Below the pieces are notes generated by a model that saw only the letters and a list, made by a program, of their open reading frames with translations, had not been told where the DNA came from and made no database searches. A stretch of DNA of 15,492 nt, taken from NCBI GenBank assembly GCA_045617525.1, contig JAZLIT010000183.1, forward strand, positions 1-15,492, in the 5' to 3' direction. The stretch is from JAZLIT01 sp045617525 (lineage in GTDB: Bacteria; Bacillota; Bacilli; Bacillales_A; Planococcaceae). The translations under genes were made by a program, and so were the position numbers. This document shows, in pieces, positions 1-7,436 of this stretch. How positions within the stretch are numbered: the first letter of the stretch is position 1; the number at the start of each line of letters is the position of its first letter.

Positions 1-447
1 TGGTTTTTGGATCAAGAAAATCGCGAGTATGAGGAAACGAAATGGAAGGTTTATTCAGAGGGAAGTACTTCTGGGAAATTGCTCGGTGGCAATTTGTGCA
101 CGCTAAATTTATTGCAAGGTACGCAATATATGCCAGATATAACGGACTGCATTTTATTTCTCGAGGACGATGAAGGCACGAATCCAGAATTATTCGCAAG
201 GGATTTAACTTCGTTGCTTCAAGCGAGTAGTGATATAAAAGGTCTATTGATTGGTCGCTTCCAAAAGGTATCAAATATGACACAGGAACAGCTCTTTTTC
301 ATACTCGATAAACATCCTATGTTAAAGGAAGTTCCGGTCATCTATGATGTCGACTTTGGCCATACGCAACCGATTGTGACGCTTCCAATCGGTGGAACAG
401 TACGGGTGGATACTAAAAAGATGGAAATCGAGCTTACGGAATTTTAA
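1..447 (+). CDS. S66-family peptidase (LdcA/MccF-like), C-terminal part
   Basis: This is the C-terminal domain of a serine peptidase of family S66, which groups cytoplasmic LD-carboxypeptidases that trim murein tetrapeptides and MccF-type enzymes that detoxify peptide-nucleotide antibiotics. The frame is open from the first base (TGG TTT TTG), so the gene begins before the window and the TTG at 7 is not taken as its start. Visible signatures are GGNLCTLNLLQGT, then FLEDDE with the probable catalytic Glu at about 163-165, and FGHTQPIVTLPIGG with the probable catalytic His at 361-363. The nucleophilic Ser lies in the missing N-terminal half. The GNLCTL and YMPD segments look more MccF-like than LdcA-like, but the choice between them is uncertain. 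A GNAT gene follows after 17 bp, which suggests co-transcription. Confidence 0.85.
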   Translation, partial: WFLDQENREYEETKWKVYSEGSTSGKLLGGNLCTLNLLQGTQYMPDITDCILFLEDDEGTNPELFARDLTSLLQASSDIKGLLIGRFQKVSNMTQEQLFFILDKHPMLKEVPVIYDVDFGHTQPIVTLPIGGTVRVDTKKMEIELTEF

Positions 448-464
448 GAAATGAGGTAATTAAG

Positions 465-1016
465 ATGAAAGTAGAAGATATTTATGGGGATTTTCCTATT
501 TTAGAAACGGAGCGACTGTTATTACGAAAAGTAACAATGGATGATGCGGAGAATATGTTTGAATATGGATCAAATGATGAGGTAACGAAGTATGTTACTT
601 GGGATACACATAAGACGATCGAGGACGCGAGAGGCTTCATTGAATTTATATTGAATAAATATGCGCAGCAAGCAGTGGCGCCTTGGGGGATAGAGGAGAA
701 AGCAACAGGTAAATTCATAGGGACGATTGATTTCTTTGCATGGAATGTGGCCTTCAAAACAGCGGAAATCGGTTATGTAATTGCGCCTGATTATTGGGGC
801 AAGGGCATTACGACAGAAGCTGCAGCAGCGATTACCGAATTTGGCTTTGAGAAAATGGAGCTCGTTCGCATTCAGGCGCGTTGTTTCGTTGCTAACATAG
901 GCTCTGAGCGTGTAATGGAGAAAATCGGTATGCAGTTCGAGGGCATACATAGAAAAGCAATGTTTATTAAAGGTGTGCATGAAGACTTGAAGATGTATGC
1001 GATAGTGAAAGAGTAA
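465..1016 (+). CDS. GNAT-family N-acetyltransferase (RimJ/RimL type)
   Basis: This predicted cytoplasmic acetyltransferase of 183 residues transfers acetyl from acetyl-CoA to an amine. Its layout is that of the RimJ/RimL branch (Acetyltransf_3). The opening is ETERLLLRKVTMDDAENMF (residues 14-32). The acetyl-CoA pyrophosphate loop appears as YWGKGITTEA (110-119), just after the IGYVIAPD strand. The conserved NIGSERVMEKIGM helix (144-156) sits near the end. Length and motif order match the family and nothing seems missing. The ATG at 465 has a GAGG about 11 bases upstream (aaatGAGGtaattaag). It lies between the S66 peptidase (17 bp) and the hydrolase (about 12-21 bp), all on one strand, so the three are likely one transcript. 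The substrate cannot be read from sequence; ribosomal protein, peptide or small molecule are all possible. Confidence 0.9.
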   Translation: MKVEDIYGDFPILETERLLLRKVTMDDAENMFEYGSNDEVTKYVTWDTHKTIEDARGFIEFILNKYAQQAVAPWGIEEKATGKFIGTIDFFAWNVAFKTAEIGYVIAPDYWGKGITTEAAAAITEFGFEKMELVRIQARCFVANIGSERVMEKIGMQFEGIHRKAMFIKGVHEDLKMYAIVKE

Positions 1017-1037
1017 AAGATAAAGGGGATGTCTTCT

Positions 1038-1874
1038 ATGTTGGAACAGCATTATATTGAAACGGCAAGAGGTAAATTTGAATATTTTACAGCAGGTGAG
1101 GGCGAGCCATTAGCAATTACACATTATTATTCAGCATTTGATGAACGAGGGAATTGGTTTGCAAATCCATTTACGGCACGCTATAAAGTGTTTTTAATCA
1201 ATAGCAGAGGGGCAGGGAATTCCGATGATTTCGATAATGAGGAGCAACGAAGCTTTACAGAAATTGTGCGAGATTTAGAAGCTGTTCGAGCAGCGTTAGG
1301 CTTTAAGAAATGGGCTTTAGCTGGTCATTCAACGGGTGGTATGTTGGCATTGCATTATGCAGTTACCGCACAGGATTCTTTAACGAAGGTCATCGCGGGG
1401 AGTACCGCAGCGAGTAAGGCTTATGCAAGTCATCCAGACAGTATTTATTGTACGGACAACCAAAACTTCCAACGTATAATTGAAATTATGGAATTGTTGA
1501 ATAATCCATTAACAAAACAGGAAGACCGTGCAAGCCTAAGCTATGAATGGACGTTAATGTCGTTTTATTCAGAAGAGCGCTTAAAGCAAGCGTTATCACG
1601 TCCTAATAGTGGACGAACGGTTGGCACAAGCCTAGATTATTTTAGAAAAGTAGTCGTGAAAAGCTTTGATCTTCGTCCTCAATTACGTAGTATTCATATC
1701 CCTACATACATTTTTGCAGGTCGATTTGACGCACAATGTCCGGTTGAATTTGGTATTGAAATCGCTGAACTAATACCACAAGCAAGATTAACAATTTTTG
1801 AACAATCAAATCATTTTCCATTTGCTGAGGAAGAAGCCGCGTTTAATGAATTTGTGGTATCAACGCAGAGTTAA
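1038..1874 (+). CDS. alpha/beta-fold hydrolase (proline iminopeptidase-like)
   Basis: Alpha/beta hydrolase, 278 residues from this start. The catalytic triad can be read: nucleophile elbow GHSTGG with Ser98, acid in GRFDAQCP (Asp231) and His259 in SNHFPF. The oxyanion segment near THYYSAF and the strand LINSRGAGNSD (around residues 54-64) fit the prolyl-iminopeptidase/haloperoxidase-like branch. There is no signal peptide, so it is probably cytoplasmic. An in-frame ATG at 1029 would add three residues, but it directly abuts the AAAGGGG ribosome binding site (1022-1028). The ATG at 1038 has a normal 9-base spacing and is preferred. It is the last gene of the S66-GNAT-hydrolase unit and is followed by a terminator at about 2038. 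The substrate is unknown. Confidence 0.88.
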   Translation: MLEQHYIETARGKFEYFTAGEGEPLAITHYYSAFDERGNWFANPFTARYKVFLINSRGAGNSDDFDNEEQRSFTEIVRDLEAVRAALGFKKWALAGHSTGGMLALHYAVTAQDSLTKVIAGSTAASKAYASHPDSIYCTDNQNFQRIIEIMELLNNPLTKQEDRASLSYEWTLMSFYSEERLKQALSRPNSGRTVGTSLDYFRKVVVKSFDLRPQLRSIHIPTYIFAGRFDAQCPVEFGIEIAELIPQARLTIFEQSNHFPFAEEEAAFNEFVVSTQS

Positions 1875-1990
1875 CGCACGAAGTATTTAACGCTTGGCGC
1901 ATCACTTACCTGCTGAAGAAGTAATGGTTGAATCGGGAGCTTCGTGTCGAATTCCGATAAAATTGATTTATTCTTGATGAATTAAAACAA

Positions 1991-2025
1991 AGGTGATTCG
2001 CGGCATCTTTCTTCTCGACTCACCT
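1991..2025. other. imperfect inverted repeat in the hydrolase-transporter gap
   Basis: Arms AGGTGATTCG (1991-2000) and CGACTCACCT (2016-2025) pair with one mismatch around a 15-base loop. On the minus strand the 3' side is T-rich (TTGTTTTAAT), so it could be a secondary terminator for the transporter. There is no T tract on the plus side. The rest of 1875-2037 shows no gene I can support. Confidence 0.3.
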
Positions 2026-2037
2026 CACAAAATCAAA

Positions 2038-2081
2038 AAGGATCCTACTGATTTGTATAATCAATAGGATCCTTAATTTTT
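2038..2081. terminator. bidirectional intrinsic terminator
   Basis: Arms AAGGATCCTA (2038-2047) and TAGGATCCTT (2065-2074) are perfect. After one mismatch, TGATT/AATCA (2049-2053 with 2059-2063) extends the stem around a 5-base loop. A T-rich tail follows on the plus strand (aattttta), and a run of A's precedes on the plus strand (T's on minus). It therefore serves both the convergent hydrolase (+) and the NhaC-type transporter (-). Confidence 0.85.
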
Positions 2082-2089
2082 AGAATCAC

Positions 2090-3376
2090 TTAAGCATTTA
2101 CTTTTTTCGGAGAGGGGTAGCCAATAATAATTGCAATTACGCCGCAAACTGCAATTAAAATTGGGTAAAATGCGTATTGCATAATTAGCACAGGGGAAAT
2201 GCCCGCTACACCAGCTGCCACTAATAGTTGCGCCCCATAAGGTATAATCCCTTGCACTGCACACGAGAAAATATCGATAATACTTGCTGATTTGCGTGGT
2301 TCAATATCGTACTGTGTAGCGATATCTTTAGCAAGTGGCCCAGCAATTAATATAGCAATCGTGTTATTAGCAGTAGAAAGGTCTGTTAAACTCACTAAAC
2401 CAGCCATTGCAAATTGTGCATCACGCTTCGATTTAATTTTACGTGTCGATACATATAACAAGTAATCAATCCCGCCGTTATACTTAATTACTTCAACCAT
2501 ACCAGCAATTAATATCGCTAAAAACGACATCTCAGACATGCCCAGCATTCCGTCACCGATCGCTTGAATCATTGTCATGAACGAATAGCTACCATCTAGT
2601 AAGCCGATAATACCAGCTAATCCAATACCACTAGCTAATACTAAAAATACATTCAAACCTATTAAAGCGAAAATAATAACGAATAGGTAGGGAATGATTT
2701 TCCACCAATCATAGCTTGAAGCTGCAACAACGGCCGTTTCACCCATCGTAATAACACCTAATAGGATACAAGTTACAATTGCTGCTGGTAATACGATAAA
2801 GAAGTTTACTTTAAATTTATCTTTCATTTGTGCACCTTGCGTACGGACTGCGGTAATCGTTGTGTCTGAAATGAAGGATAAGTTATCACCGAACATTGCA
2901 CCACCAATAATAGATGCCATCAGTAATGGCAATGATAAATCGGTTTGTTGGCCAATCCCTAAACCAATTGGCGCTAACGCTACGATTGTACCAACAGAAG
3001 TACCCATTGCTAAGGAAATAAAACAAGCAATAATAAATAATCCGACTACTAGTAAATTACCAGGGAGGATGGATAAGGCAAAGTTCACGGTTGCATCTAC
3101 TGCACCCATGCCACTAGCCGTTCCTGAAAATGCACCTGCTAATAGGAATATAATGACCATTAACATGACATTTGAATTTCCCGCACCCTTACAAAAAACC
3201 TCGACTTTTTTATCGAACTTTTCTTTACGATTCATCATAAGTGCAACCGCACCTGAAATCGCAATTGCAACAATAACAGGGAAGGCGTAGAAGTCATCTA
3301 ACACAATTCCTGAACCAATAAATAAACATAAAAAAACTACAAAAGGCAACAATGCCCATGGATTTCCTTTTCTCAT
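2090..3376 (-). CDS. NhaC-superfamily transporter under SAM riboswitch control
   Basis: Polytopic membrane transporter of 428 residues in the Na_H_antiporter (NhaC) superfamily, with about ten to twelve hydrophobic segments. Family hallmarks are LAGAFSGTASGMGAVDATVNF, the GTSVGTIVALAPIG loop, GGAMFGDNLSFISDTTITAV, and, near the C-terminus, LVSLTDLSTANNTIAILIAGPLAKDIA. Members exchange Na+ or H+ for ions, amino acids or organic acids. The start ATG has an ideal AGGAGG six bases upstream (3382-3387). The leader carries a complete SAM riboswitch and terminator, so expression should rise when S-adenosylmethionine is low. Comparative genomics of methionine regulons has linked S-box-controlled NhaC-type transporters to methionine uptake (the MetT proposal). 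I infer a methionine or precursor importer rather than a housekeeping Na+/H+ antiporter. The substrate itself is not visible in the sequence. Confidence 0.9.
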   Translation of the reverse strand: MRKGNPWALLPFVVFLCLFIGSGIVLDDFYAFPVIVAIAISGAVALMMNRKEKFDKKVEVFCKGAGNSNVMLMVIIFLLAGAFSGTASGMGAVDATVNFALSILPGNLLVVGLFIIACFISLAMGTSVGTIVALAPIGLGIGQQTDLSLPLLMASIIGGAMFGDNLSFISDTTITAVRTQGAQMKDKFKVNFFIVLPAAIVTCILLGVITMGETAVVAASSYDWWKIIPYLFVIIFALIGLNVFLVLASGIGLAGIIGLLDGSYSFMTMIQAIGDGMLGMSEMSFLAILIAGMVEVIKYNGGIDYLLYVSTRKIKSKRDAQFAMAGLVSLTDLSTANNTIAILIAGPLAKDIATQYDIEPRKSASIIDIFSCAVQGIIPYGAQLLVAAGVAGISPVLIMQYAFYPILIAVCGVIAIIIGYPSPKKVNA

Positions 3377-3420
3377 TTGTTCCTCCTGTACATAGCTTAA
3401 CTAACTATATTTACTTTAAA

Positions 3421-3458
3421 TAAAAAAGACCTCTTCTTGAAAAAACAAGAAGAGGTCT
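3421..3458 (-). terminator. intrinsic terminator of the SAM riboswitch expression platform
   Basis: A perfect 12-bp stem, GACCTCTTCTTG (3428-3439 on the plus strand) with CAAGAAGAGGTC (3446-3457), is extended by one A-T pair and closes a 6-A loop. On the minus strand it is followed by TTTTTTA (3421-3427). It lies between the S-box aptamer and the transporter start, where the SAM-dependent off switch is expected. Confidence 0.92.
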
Positions 3459-3479
3459 ATCATTTACGAAAAACACTCA

Positions 3480-3579
3480 CCTTATCTTTCAAGCATCGCT
3501 TGCTGGATTTGGCACAGTAGCAAGTACGCTCCGCTGCCGAGATTTCAAAGGGCCAGTCCCTCCATCTCTCATGATAAGA
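3480..3579 (-). promoter_or_regulatory. SAM riboswitch (S-box, SAM-I) aptamer
   Basis: On the minus strand the aptamer reads in order as follows. The P1 5' strand is CTTATC (3573-3578), with partner GATAAG at 3481-3486. Next come ATGAGAGATGGAGGGACTGG and CCCTTTGAAATCTC, which form the P2 helix with the kink-turn and the GGGACTGGCCC core. P3 is closed by GGCAG...TGTGCC. Then comes the S-box joining segment AAATCCAGCAAGC, with P4 CAAGC-gat-GCTTG. Order and sequence match the Bacillus S-box consensus closely. Binding of SAM stabilises P1 and lets the downstream terminator form; without SAM, transcription reads into the NhaC-type transporter gene. Confidence 0.95.
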
Positions 3580-3613
3580 AGAAAATCTTATATATAATGT
3601 CAAAGTAAGTAGT

Positions 3614-3642
3614 AGAATAATGCATTTTTATTAAAATGTCAA
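3614..3642 (-). promoter_or_regulatory. sigma-A-type promoter for the riboswitch/transporter
   Basis: On the minus strand, a perfect TTGACA (3637-3642) is separated by 17 bases from TATTCT (3614-3619). Transcription would start near 3607, leaving about 28 bases before the P1 helix of the riboswitch, the usual arrangement. Confidence 0.7.
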
Positions 3643-3713
3643 TAAAATTACTAAAAAAGACGTAATATGTGGTTAGTTTATTGGATCTATTTAAAGCACA
3701 AGTGGTAATGATA

Positions 3714-3766
3714 TTTGGCGGATAACCCTTAACTTTGGCGGATTCGGACACAAGTTTGGCGGATAA
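3714..3766 (+). repeat. three tandem TTTGGCGGAT repeats
   Basis: TTTGGCGGAT occurs at 3714-3723, 3734-3743 and 3755-3764, with start-to-start spacing of 20 and 21 bp. Copies 1 and 3 continue as AA. A related inverted copy occurs at 12364-12375. The array lies in the non-coding gap between the transporter promoter and the end of cydC. The rest of that gap (3767-3859) shows no convincing terminator for cydDC. The function is unknown; a repeated regulator-binding element or a dispersed intergenic repeat are both possible. Confidence 0.7.
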
Positions 3767-3859
3767 TCCCAAAACTGTGACCATCGAATGGCTGTATCCA
3801 GCAACCGATTCACATCCTAATTAGAATGCATAGAAAAATCGCGCAAATGGGGGGTGTCT

Positions 3860-5542
3860 TCAGAAATTTGCCGAACCATTTTTATGATACATCAAATAGT
3901 ATAGCCCCTTTTTCTCTAATAACTGCGTATCTGAACCAGCCTCTACAATTTGCCCTTGCTGCATCACGTAAATGAAATCAAATCGGTCTAGTTTTGTTAG
4001 CTTATGTGTAACCACGATAATTGTTTTATTGACTCCTTCTGATAGTAACGTATTGAAAAGTATGTGCTCTGTTTGTACATCGAGGCTTGTAAAAGGTTCA
4101 TCTAGTATCCATAAATCACTTTTTTTAAGGAGTAGGCGCGCAAATGCCAATCGTTGTTTTTCACCACCAGAAAGATTGCCACCTTTTTCGAAAACGGGCT
4201 CTTCTAGGTTTTTTTCTAGGCATGCTTTAGCGAGCGTCTGTTGTAGCTGCTCATCTGTTGCATCGGGCTTAGCTAAAAGTAAATTGCTTTTTATTGTACC
4301 TGTGAAAAAATGATTTTGCTGCAGCATTGTGCTCATATGCTCATACATAGAATGTGTACTAATTTTTTCTATAGTAGTATCCCCGATTAATATCTCGCCA
4401 TCTGTTCTACTAAATTCCTTCATGAGAAGCTGAATGAGTGTTGATTTGCCAGAGCCACTTGGTCCGATAATTGCAATTTTATCGCCGACTTTAATATCCA
4501 ACGTAATATTTTTAAGAGCTTGTCGTGAAGCTGAAGGGTAGCTATACGATACATTTTCTAGATGAATATTTTTTGCTAAATCGCTTAGTTGAATTGTTCC
4601 ATCTATTACTTGATGTGAAGTGACTTCTTCAAGTTGAGACAAGGCCTTTTTGGTATGTTTAGCAAAAATCGGTACCATTGAAAGGGGGATTGCAGATTCA
4701 AAAACAGTTAATGATACAAGGACAATCAGTGCTAAATAAACACCTTCTAATTGCCCGATAGATGTCAAGTAAGCACCGATAAAAACGATACTAAAGCTAG
4801 TAAGTAATGCAATTAATTGATTCCATAAATATGAAGTTTGTTCTTGATCGAGTTCTTTTCTACGAGCCGCCCCGTAAGCCATATGCAATGTGGATAAGTG
4901 TTCTTTTTTCTGGTGTAGTTGATTATGAAGTAGTAAATCCCGATAGCCATAAAAATATTCTGTTGCATAAATCGTAAGTTCTTTTTTCTCTTCTGTTGAG
5001 GTAGAGTATGGACGTTGAAAGAGCATGTACGGAATAACTACACTTGTTAGCACAATACCTACAAGTAAGAGCAACGAGATCCATGGCGAAAAAAATAATG
5101 TGAATAGGATCGTTGTGAAAAACACAAATAACGCGATAAAGGGCGGATAAAGTACGCGTAAAAAGAAGTTTTGAAGCATTTCAACGTCGCTAGTAATACG
5201 AGTGAGTAAATCTCCACTTTTATAGTTATTTAACACGTGTGCTTGTGGCAGTAACTTTTTAAAAAAACGCATTCGAACAATACTAATAAATTTAAATGTA
5301 ACACGGTGTGAAATATAGCGCTCGGCATATTTACTTGCTGATTTCGTCACACCAAATAATTTCAAAAAGGCCGTTAGTATTAAAATAATGTAAAATGGCG
5401 GCATCAGCGCTGCTTTTGAAATGAGCAAGCCACTTTGAGCAAAAAGGGCAACAGCTGTTAAACCGCTAATAGTACCTGCTAATAATGCAAGCAATACATC
5501 TTTTTTATCAGCCCAAATCAATTGTATAAGATCTTGCATCAT
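3860..5542 (-). CDS. cydC: thiol reductant/heme ABC transporter subunit CydC
   Basis: Half-size ABC exporter that pairs with CydD in the membrane and is needed to assemble cytochrome bd. In E. coli, CydDC has been linked to cysteine/glutathione export and more recently to heme transport. About six membrane segments occupy residues 1-300. The nucleotide-binding domain has Walker A GPSGSGKST (about 360-368), signature LSGGEKQR (about 457-464), Walker B LWILDEP (about 477-483) and the H-loop His (about 513). All catalytic residues are present. An in-frame TTG lies at 5545, but GGGAG has better spacing (six bases) to the ATG at 5542; a second ATG follows at 5539. The first 35 bases overlap the end of cydD, suggesting translational coupling. 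It is the downstream gene of a cydDC unit divergent from cydAB. Confidence 0.93.
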   Translation of the reverse strand: MMQDLIQLIWADKKDVLLALLAGTISGLTAVALFAQSGLLISKAALMPPFYIILILTAFLKLFGVTKSASKYAERYISHRVTFKFISIVRMRFFKKLLPQAHVLNNYKSGDLLTRITSDVEMLQNFFLRVLYPPFIALFVFFTTILFTLFFSPWISLLLLVGIVLTSVVIPYMLFQRPYSTSTEEKKELTIYATEYFYGYRDLLLHNQLHQKKEHLSTLHMAYGAARRKELDQEQTSYLWNQLIALLTSFSIVFIGAYLTSIGQLEGVYLALIVLVSLTVFESAIPLSMVPIFAKHTKKALSQLEEVTSHQVIDGTIQLSDLAKNIHLENVSYSYPSASRQALKNITLDIKVGDKIAIIGPSGSGKSTLIQLLMKEFSRTDGEILIGDTTIEKISTHSMYEHMSTMLQQNHFFTGTIKSNLLLAKPDATDEQLQQTLAKACLEKNLEEPVFEKGGNLSGGEKQRLAFARLLLKKSDLWILDEPFTSLDVQTEHILFNTLLSEGVNKTIIVVTHKLTKLDRFDFIYVMQQGQIVEAGSDTQLLEKKGLYYLMYHKNGSANF

Positions 5543-7256
5543 CAATATCTCCCTTCCTTAATTTTTTATAAAATGGATGATTTTTTAGTGTATCAGGTGT
5601 GCCCGATGCTCTAACTTGTCCATCCTCCACGATATAAATAAAATCTGCAAAGCGAATGCTTTCAAATTGATGCGCAGCGATAATGACTGTAGCTGTTTCA
5701 CGTAACGATTGTATAGATTGCGTTAATAATTGCTCTGTCATCACATCTAATCCTGCAGTTGGCTCATCAAAAAATACAATGGATGGTTTTTTTAGAAAGG
5801 ACCTTGCAATTGCTACTCGTTGTTTCTCGCCACCAGATAAACCTAGTCCACCTTCTCCAAGTGCAGTATTTAACCCTTTAGGTAAACTAGAAAGCCAATC
5901 GAGTAGTTGTGCTTTTTGAAGTGCCTCATAAATATCTTCATCTGAAACTTGTAACCCCATACATATATTTTCTCGTAGTGAGCCGGCTAAAATATAGGGA
6001 TGCTGTGAAATGTAACTAGTTTGTGCATACCAATCATCTGCACGGTAAGAGCTACGTGGCTCGTTATTTAAATAGAGTTTACCGGAATCGAGCTCAGTTA
6101 AACTCGATAACATATTTAATATCGTTGTTTTCCCATGCCCAGTTTGGCCGATAAAAGCAACCGTTTGCCCAGGTGCAATCGTAAACGTAAGGGGACCTAT
6201 TGTTGGACCATTTTTATAGCTAAAATACGCTTTCTTAACAGCTATTTCAGGCTGATTAGCTAAAGTATTTTCACCCCAATGGACGCTCTTAATTGGTTCT
6301 TGAAGTTGTTCTTCAATTAATGCTGCAGCACCTAGGCTACCGCGTCCTGTATGGAAGGCCGCACCTAATTCTTTCAGGGAATTATAATAGTCTGGTGCAA
6401 GCGTCAAAACGAGAAAAGCAGGAGCAAAGGTAAGTGTTTTAAAAACAATCATTTGAAAACCGATTTCAAGTGCAATTAGCCCGATGCCGAGAGTCGCAAT
6501 TAACTCAATAAACAGTGTTGAAGCGAAAGCAATTTTTAAAACACTTAACGTTCGCGACATAAAGCCTTCATTGCTTTTTTCTAAAATCTTTTCCTGTTGT
6601 TTACTTTGTCCGAACAGACGGATTGTTTGCAAGCCTTGGAGTAAATCTAAAAACTTTCCTGAAAAGCGATTAAGCGCATCTAACTGTTCCTCTGATTTTT
6701 TTTTCGTCTGAATCCCTATGATAATGTAGGTTATTGGAATGAACGGTGCAGTAATGAGCATAATCCATGCACTATTTGGATGAACGATAAATACCGCAAT
6801 CAAAATCATGATAGGTACTACGACAGTTTTAATGACCTGTGGAATATACGCTCGGTAATAACCTTCAAGTTGATCAACCGTTTCAAGTAAAAGTGTAACT
6901 TTTTTACCTGTCAAAGAGGCAACATGCTTTTCCATCGTTGTTGATGACCAGTGTTGAATTAATTTCTCTCGAAGGGATTGTTTAATATCCTCTGCTAAAA
7001 TTCCTCCAACTCTCCCCATTGTAAATTGTGAGGTAAGCCTAACAAGTATCGCCAAAAGAAAGAATAGGAAGAATAAGTAAGTATCCGAAAATGGCGCCTT
7101 TTCGATAAAGACCATATTTACAATTCCTACAATGCTTATACCTTGTAAAAGGATGCTACCTCCCATGAACAGTGACAGAAAAATTAAAAATAGTATTTTG
7201 AATCTATATACACGTATGAAATACTGTAAAAATTGCAGATAATCAGCTCCTTTCAT
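5508..7256 (-). CDS. cydD: thiol reductant/heme ABC transporter subunit CydD
   Basis: Partner subunit of CydC, 582 residues from this start. It has a transmembrane domain of about six helices (residues 15-300) and an ABC domain with Walker A GQTGHGKTT (370-378), Q-loop near 418, signature LSGGEKQR (473-480), Walker B IVFFDEP (493-499) and His529. Q-T replaces the common x-S in Walker A, but the Lys and Thr are intact. The start is uncertain. The ATG at 7256 has no ribosome binding site upstream; instead an AAAGGAG lies inside its first codons and is well placed for an in-frame CTG at 7238, which would remove six residues. It overlaps cydC by 35 bases. The promoter at 7271-7299 would give an almost leaderless transcript for the ATG, which also favours the later start. 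Confidence 0.92.
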   Translation of the reverse strand: MKGADYLQFLQYFIRVYRFKILFLIFLSLFMGGSILLQGISIVGIVNMVFIEKAPFSDTYLFFLFFLLAILVRLTSQFTMGRVGGILAEDIKQSLREKLIQHWSSTTMEKHVASLTGKKVTLLLETVDQLEGYYRAYIPQVIKTVVVPIMILIAVFIVHPNSAWIMLITAPFIPITYIIIGIQTKKKSEEQLDALNRFSGKFLDLLQGLQTIRLFGQSKQQEKILEKSNEGFMSRTLSVLKIAFASTLFIELIATLGIGLIALEIGFQMIVFKTLTFAPAFLVLTLAPDYYNSLKELGAAFHTGRGSLGAAALIEEQLQEPIKSVHWGENTLANQPEIAVKKAYFSYKNGPTIGPLTFTIAPGQTVAFIGQTGHGKTTILNMLSSLTELDSGKLYLNNEPRSSYRADDWYAQTSYISQHPYILAGSLRENICMGLQVSDEDIYEALQKAQLLDWLSSLPKGLNTALGEGGLGLSGGEKQRVAIARSFLKKPSIVFFDEPTAGLDVMTEQLLTQSIQSLRETATVIIAAHQFESIRFADFIYIVEDGQVRASGTPDTLKNHPFYKKLRKGDIDDARSYTIDLG

Positions 7257-7270
7257 ATAGACTAATCAAA

Positions 7271-7299
7271 TTTATATAAAAGAAAACTAAGGTTTACAA
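7271..7299 (-). promoter_or_regulatory. candidate cydDC promoter
   Basis: On the minus strand, TTGTAA (7294-7299) is spaced 17 bases from TATAAA (7271-7276). Initiation would fall near 7264, about 8 bases before the upstream ATG of cydD and about 26 before the alternative CTG. Confidence 0.5.
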
Positions 7300-7311
7300 A
7301 AAAATTGATTT

Positions 7312-7340
7312 TGGTGATCCATTATTACATACCATCACCA
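7312..7340. promoter_or_regulatory. inverted repeat in the cydDC-cydAB divergent control region
   Basis: Perfect 7-base arms TGGTGAT (7312-7318) and ATCACCA (7334-7340) flank a 15-base AT-rich spacer; the arm centres are 22 bp apart, about two helical turns. The centre is about 62 bp upstream of the inferred cydDC start. This suits a dimeric regulator acting on one or both units. It does not match the Rex consensus (TTGTGAAATAATTTCACAA), and no CcpA site was seen nearby. Confidence 0.4.
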
Positions 7341-7436
7341 CCACTATTTAGACTAGTTGCATTGATTTATGGTAAAGCAATCAAAACGTGGTTAGATATC
7401 TTAAAAGACGTCAATAAATATGAAAGAGAAGATTAG
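7314..7436 (+). CDS. possible small ORF of 40 codons upstream of cydA
   Basis: From GTG at 7314 (with in-frame TTG at 7311 and 7305) the frame reads (M)IHYYIPSPPLFRLVALIYG, then a basic and acidic tail including KTWLDILKDVN, ending at TAG 7434-7436. Codon use looks gene-like and the middle is amphipathic. The only ribosome binding site is a weak AAGG 12 bases before the earliest TTG. It ends 70 bp before cydA. It could be a leader peptide, a small protein or a remnant; I do not recognise the family. It overlaps the inverted repeat. A short hairpin GTAAG-tttc-CTTAC (7441-7454) follows it. No convincing sigma-A promoter for cydA was found between here and 7507. Confidence 0.25.
   Translation: MIHYYIPSPPLFRLVALIYGKAIKTWLDILKDVNKYERED

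Noticed and set aside
1890..1990. Coding-like stretches after the hydrolase (such as a frame reading LAHHLPAEEVMVES)
   Set aside because: No start with a ribosome binding site and several frames interrupted; could be decayed sequence.
3569..3784. 71-codon minus-strand frame
   Set aside because: It covers the promoter, the TTTGGCGGAT array and the edge of the SAM riboswitch; no ribosome binding site and low-quality composition.
5143..5152. GGGCGGATAA inside cydC, like the GGCGGAT repeat
   Set aside because: Single partial match within a conserved coding region; probably chance.
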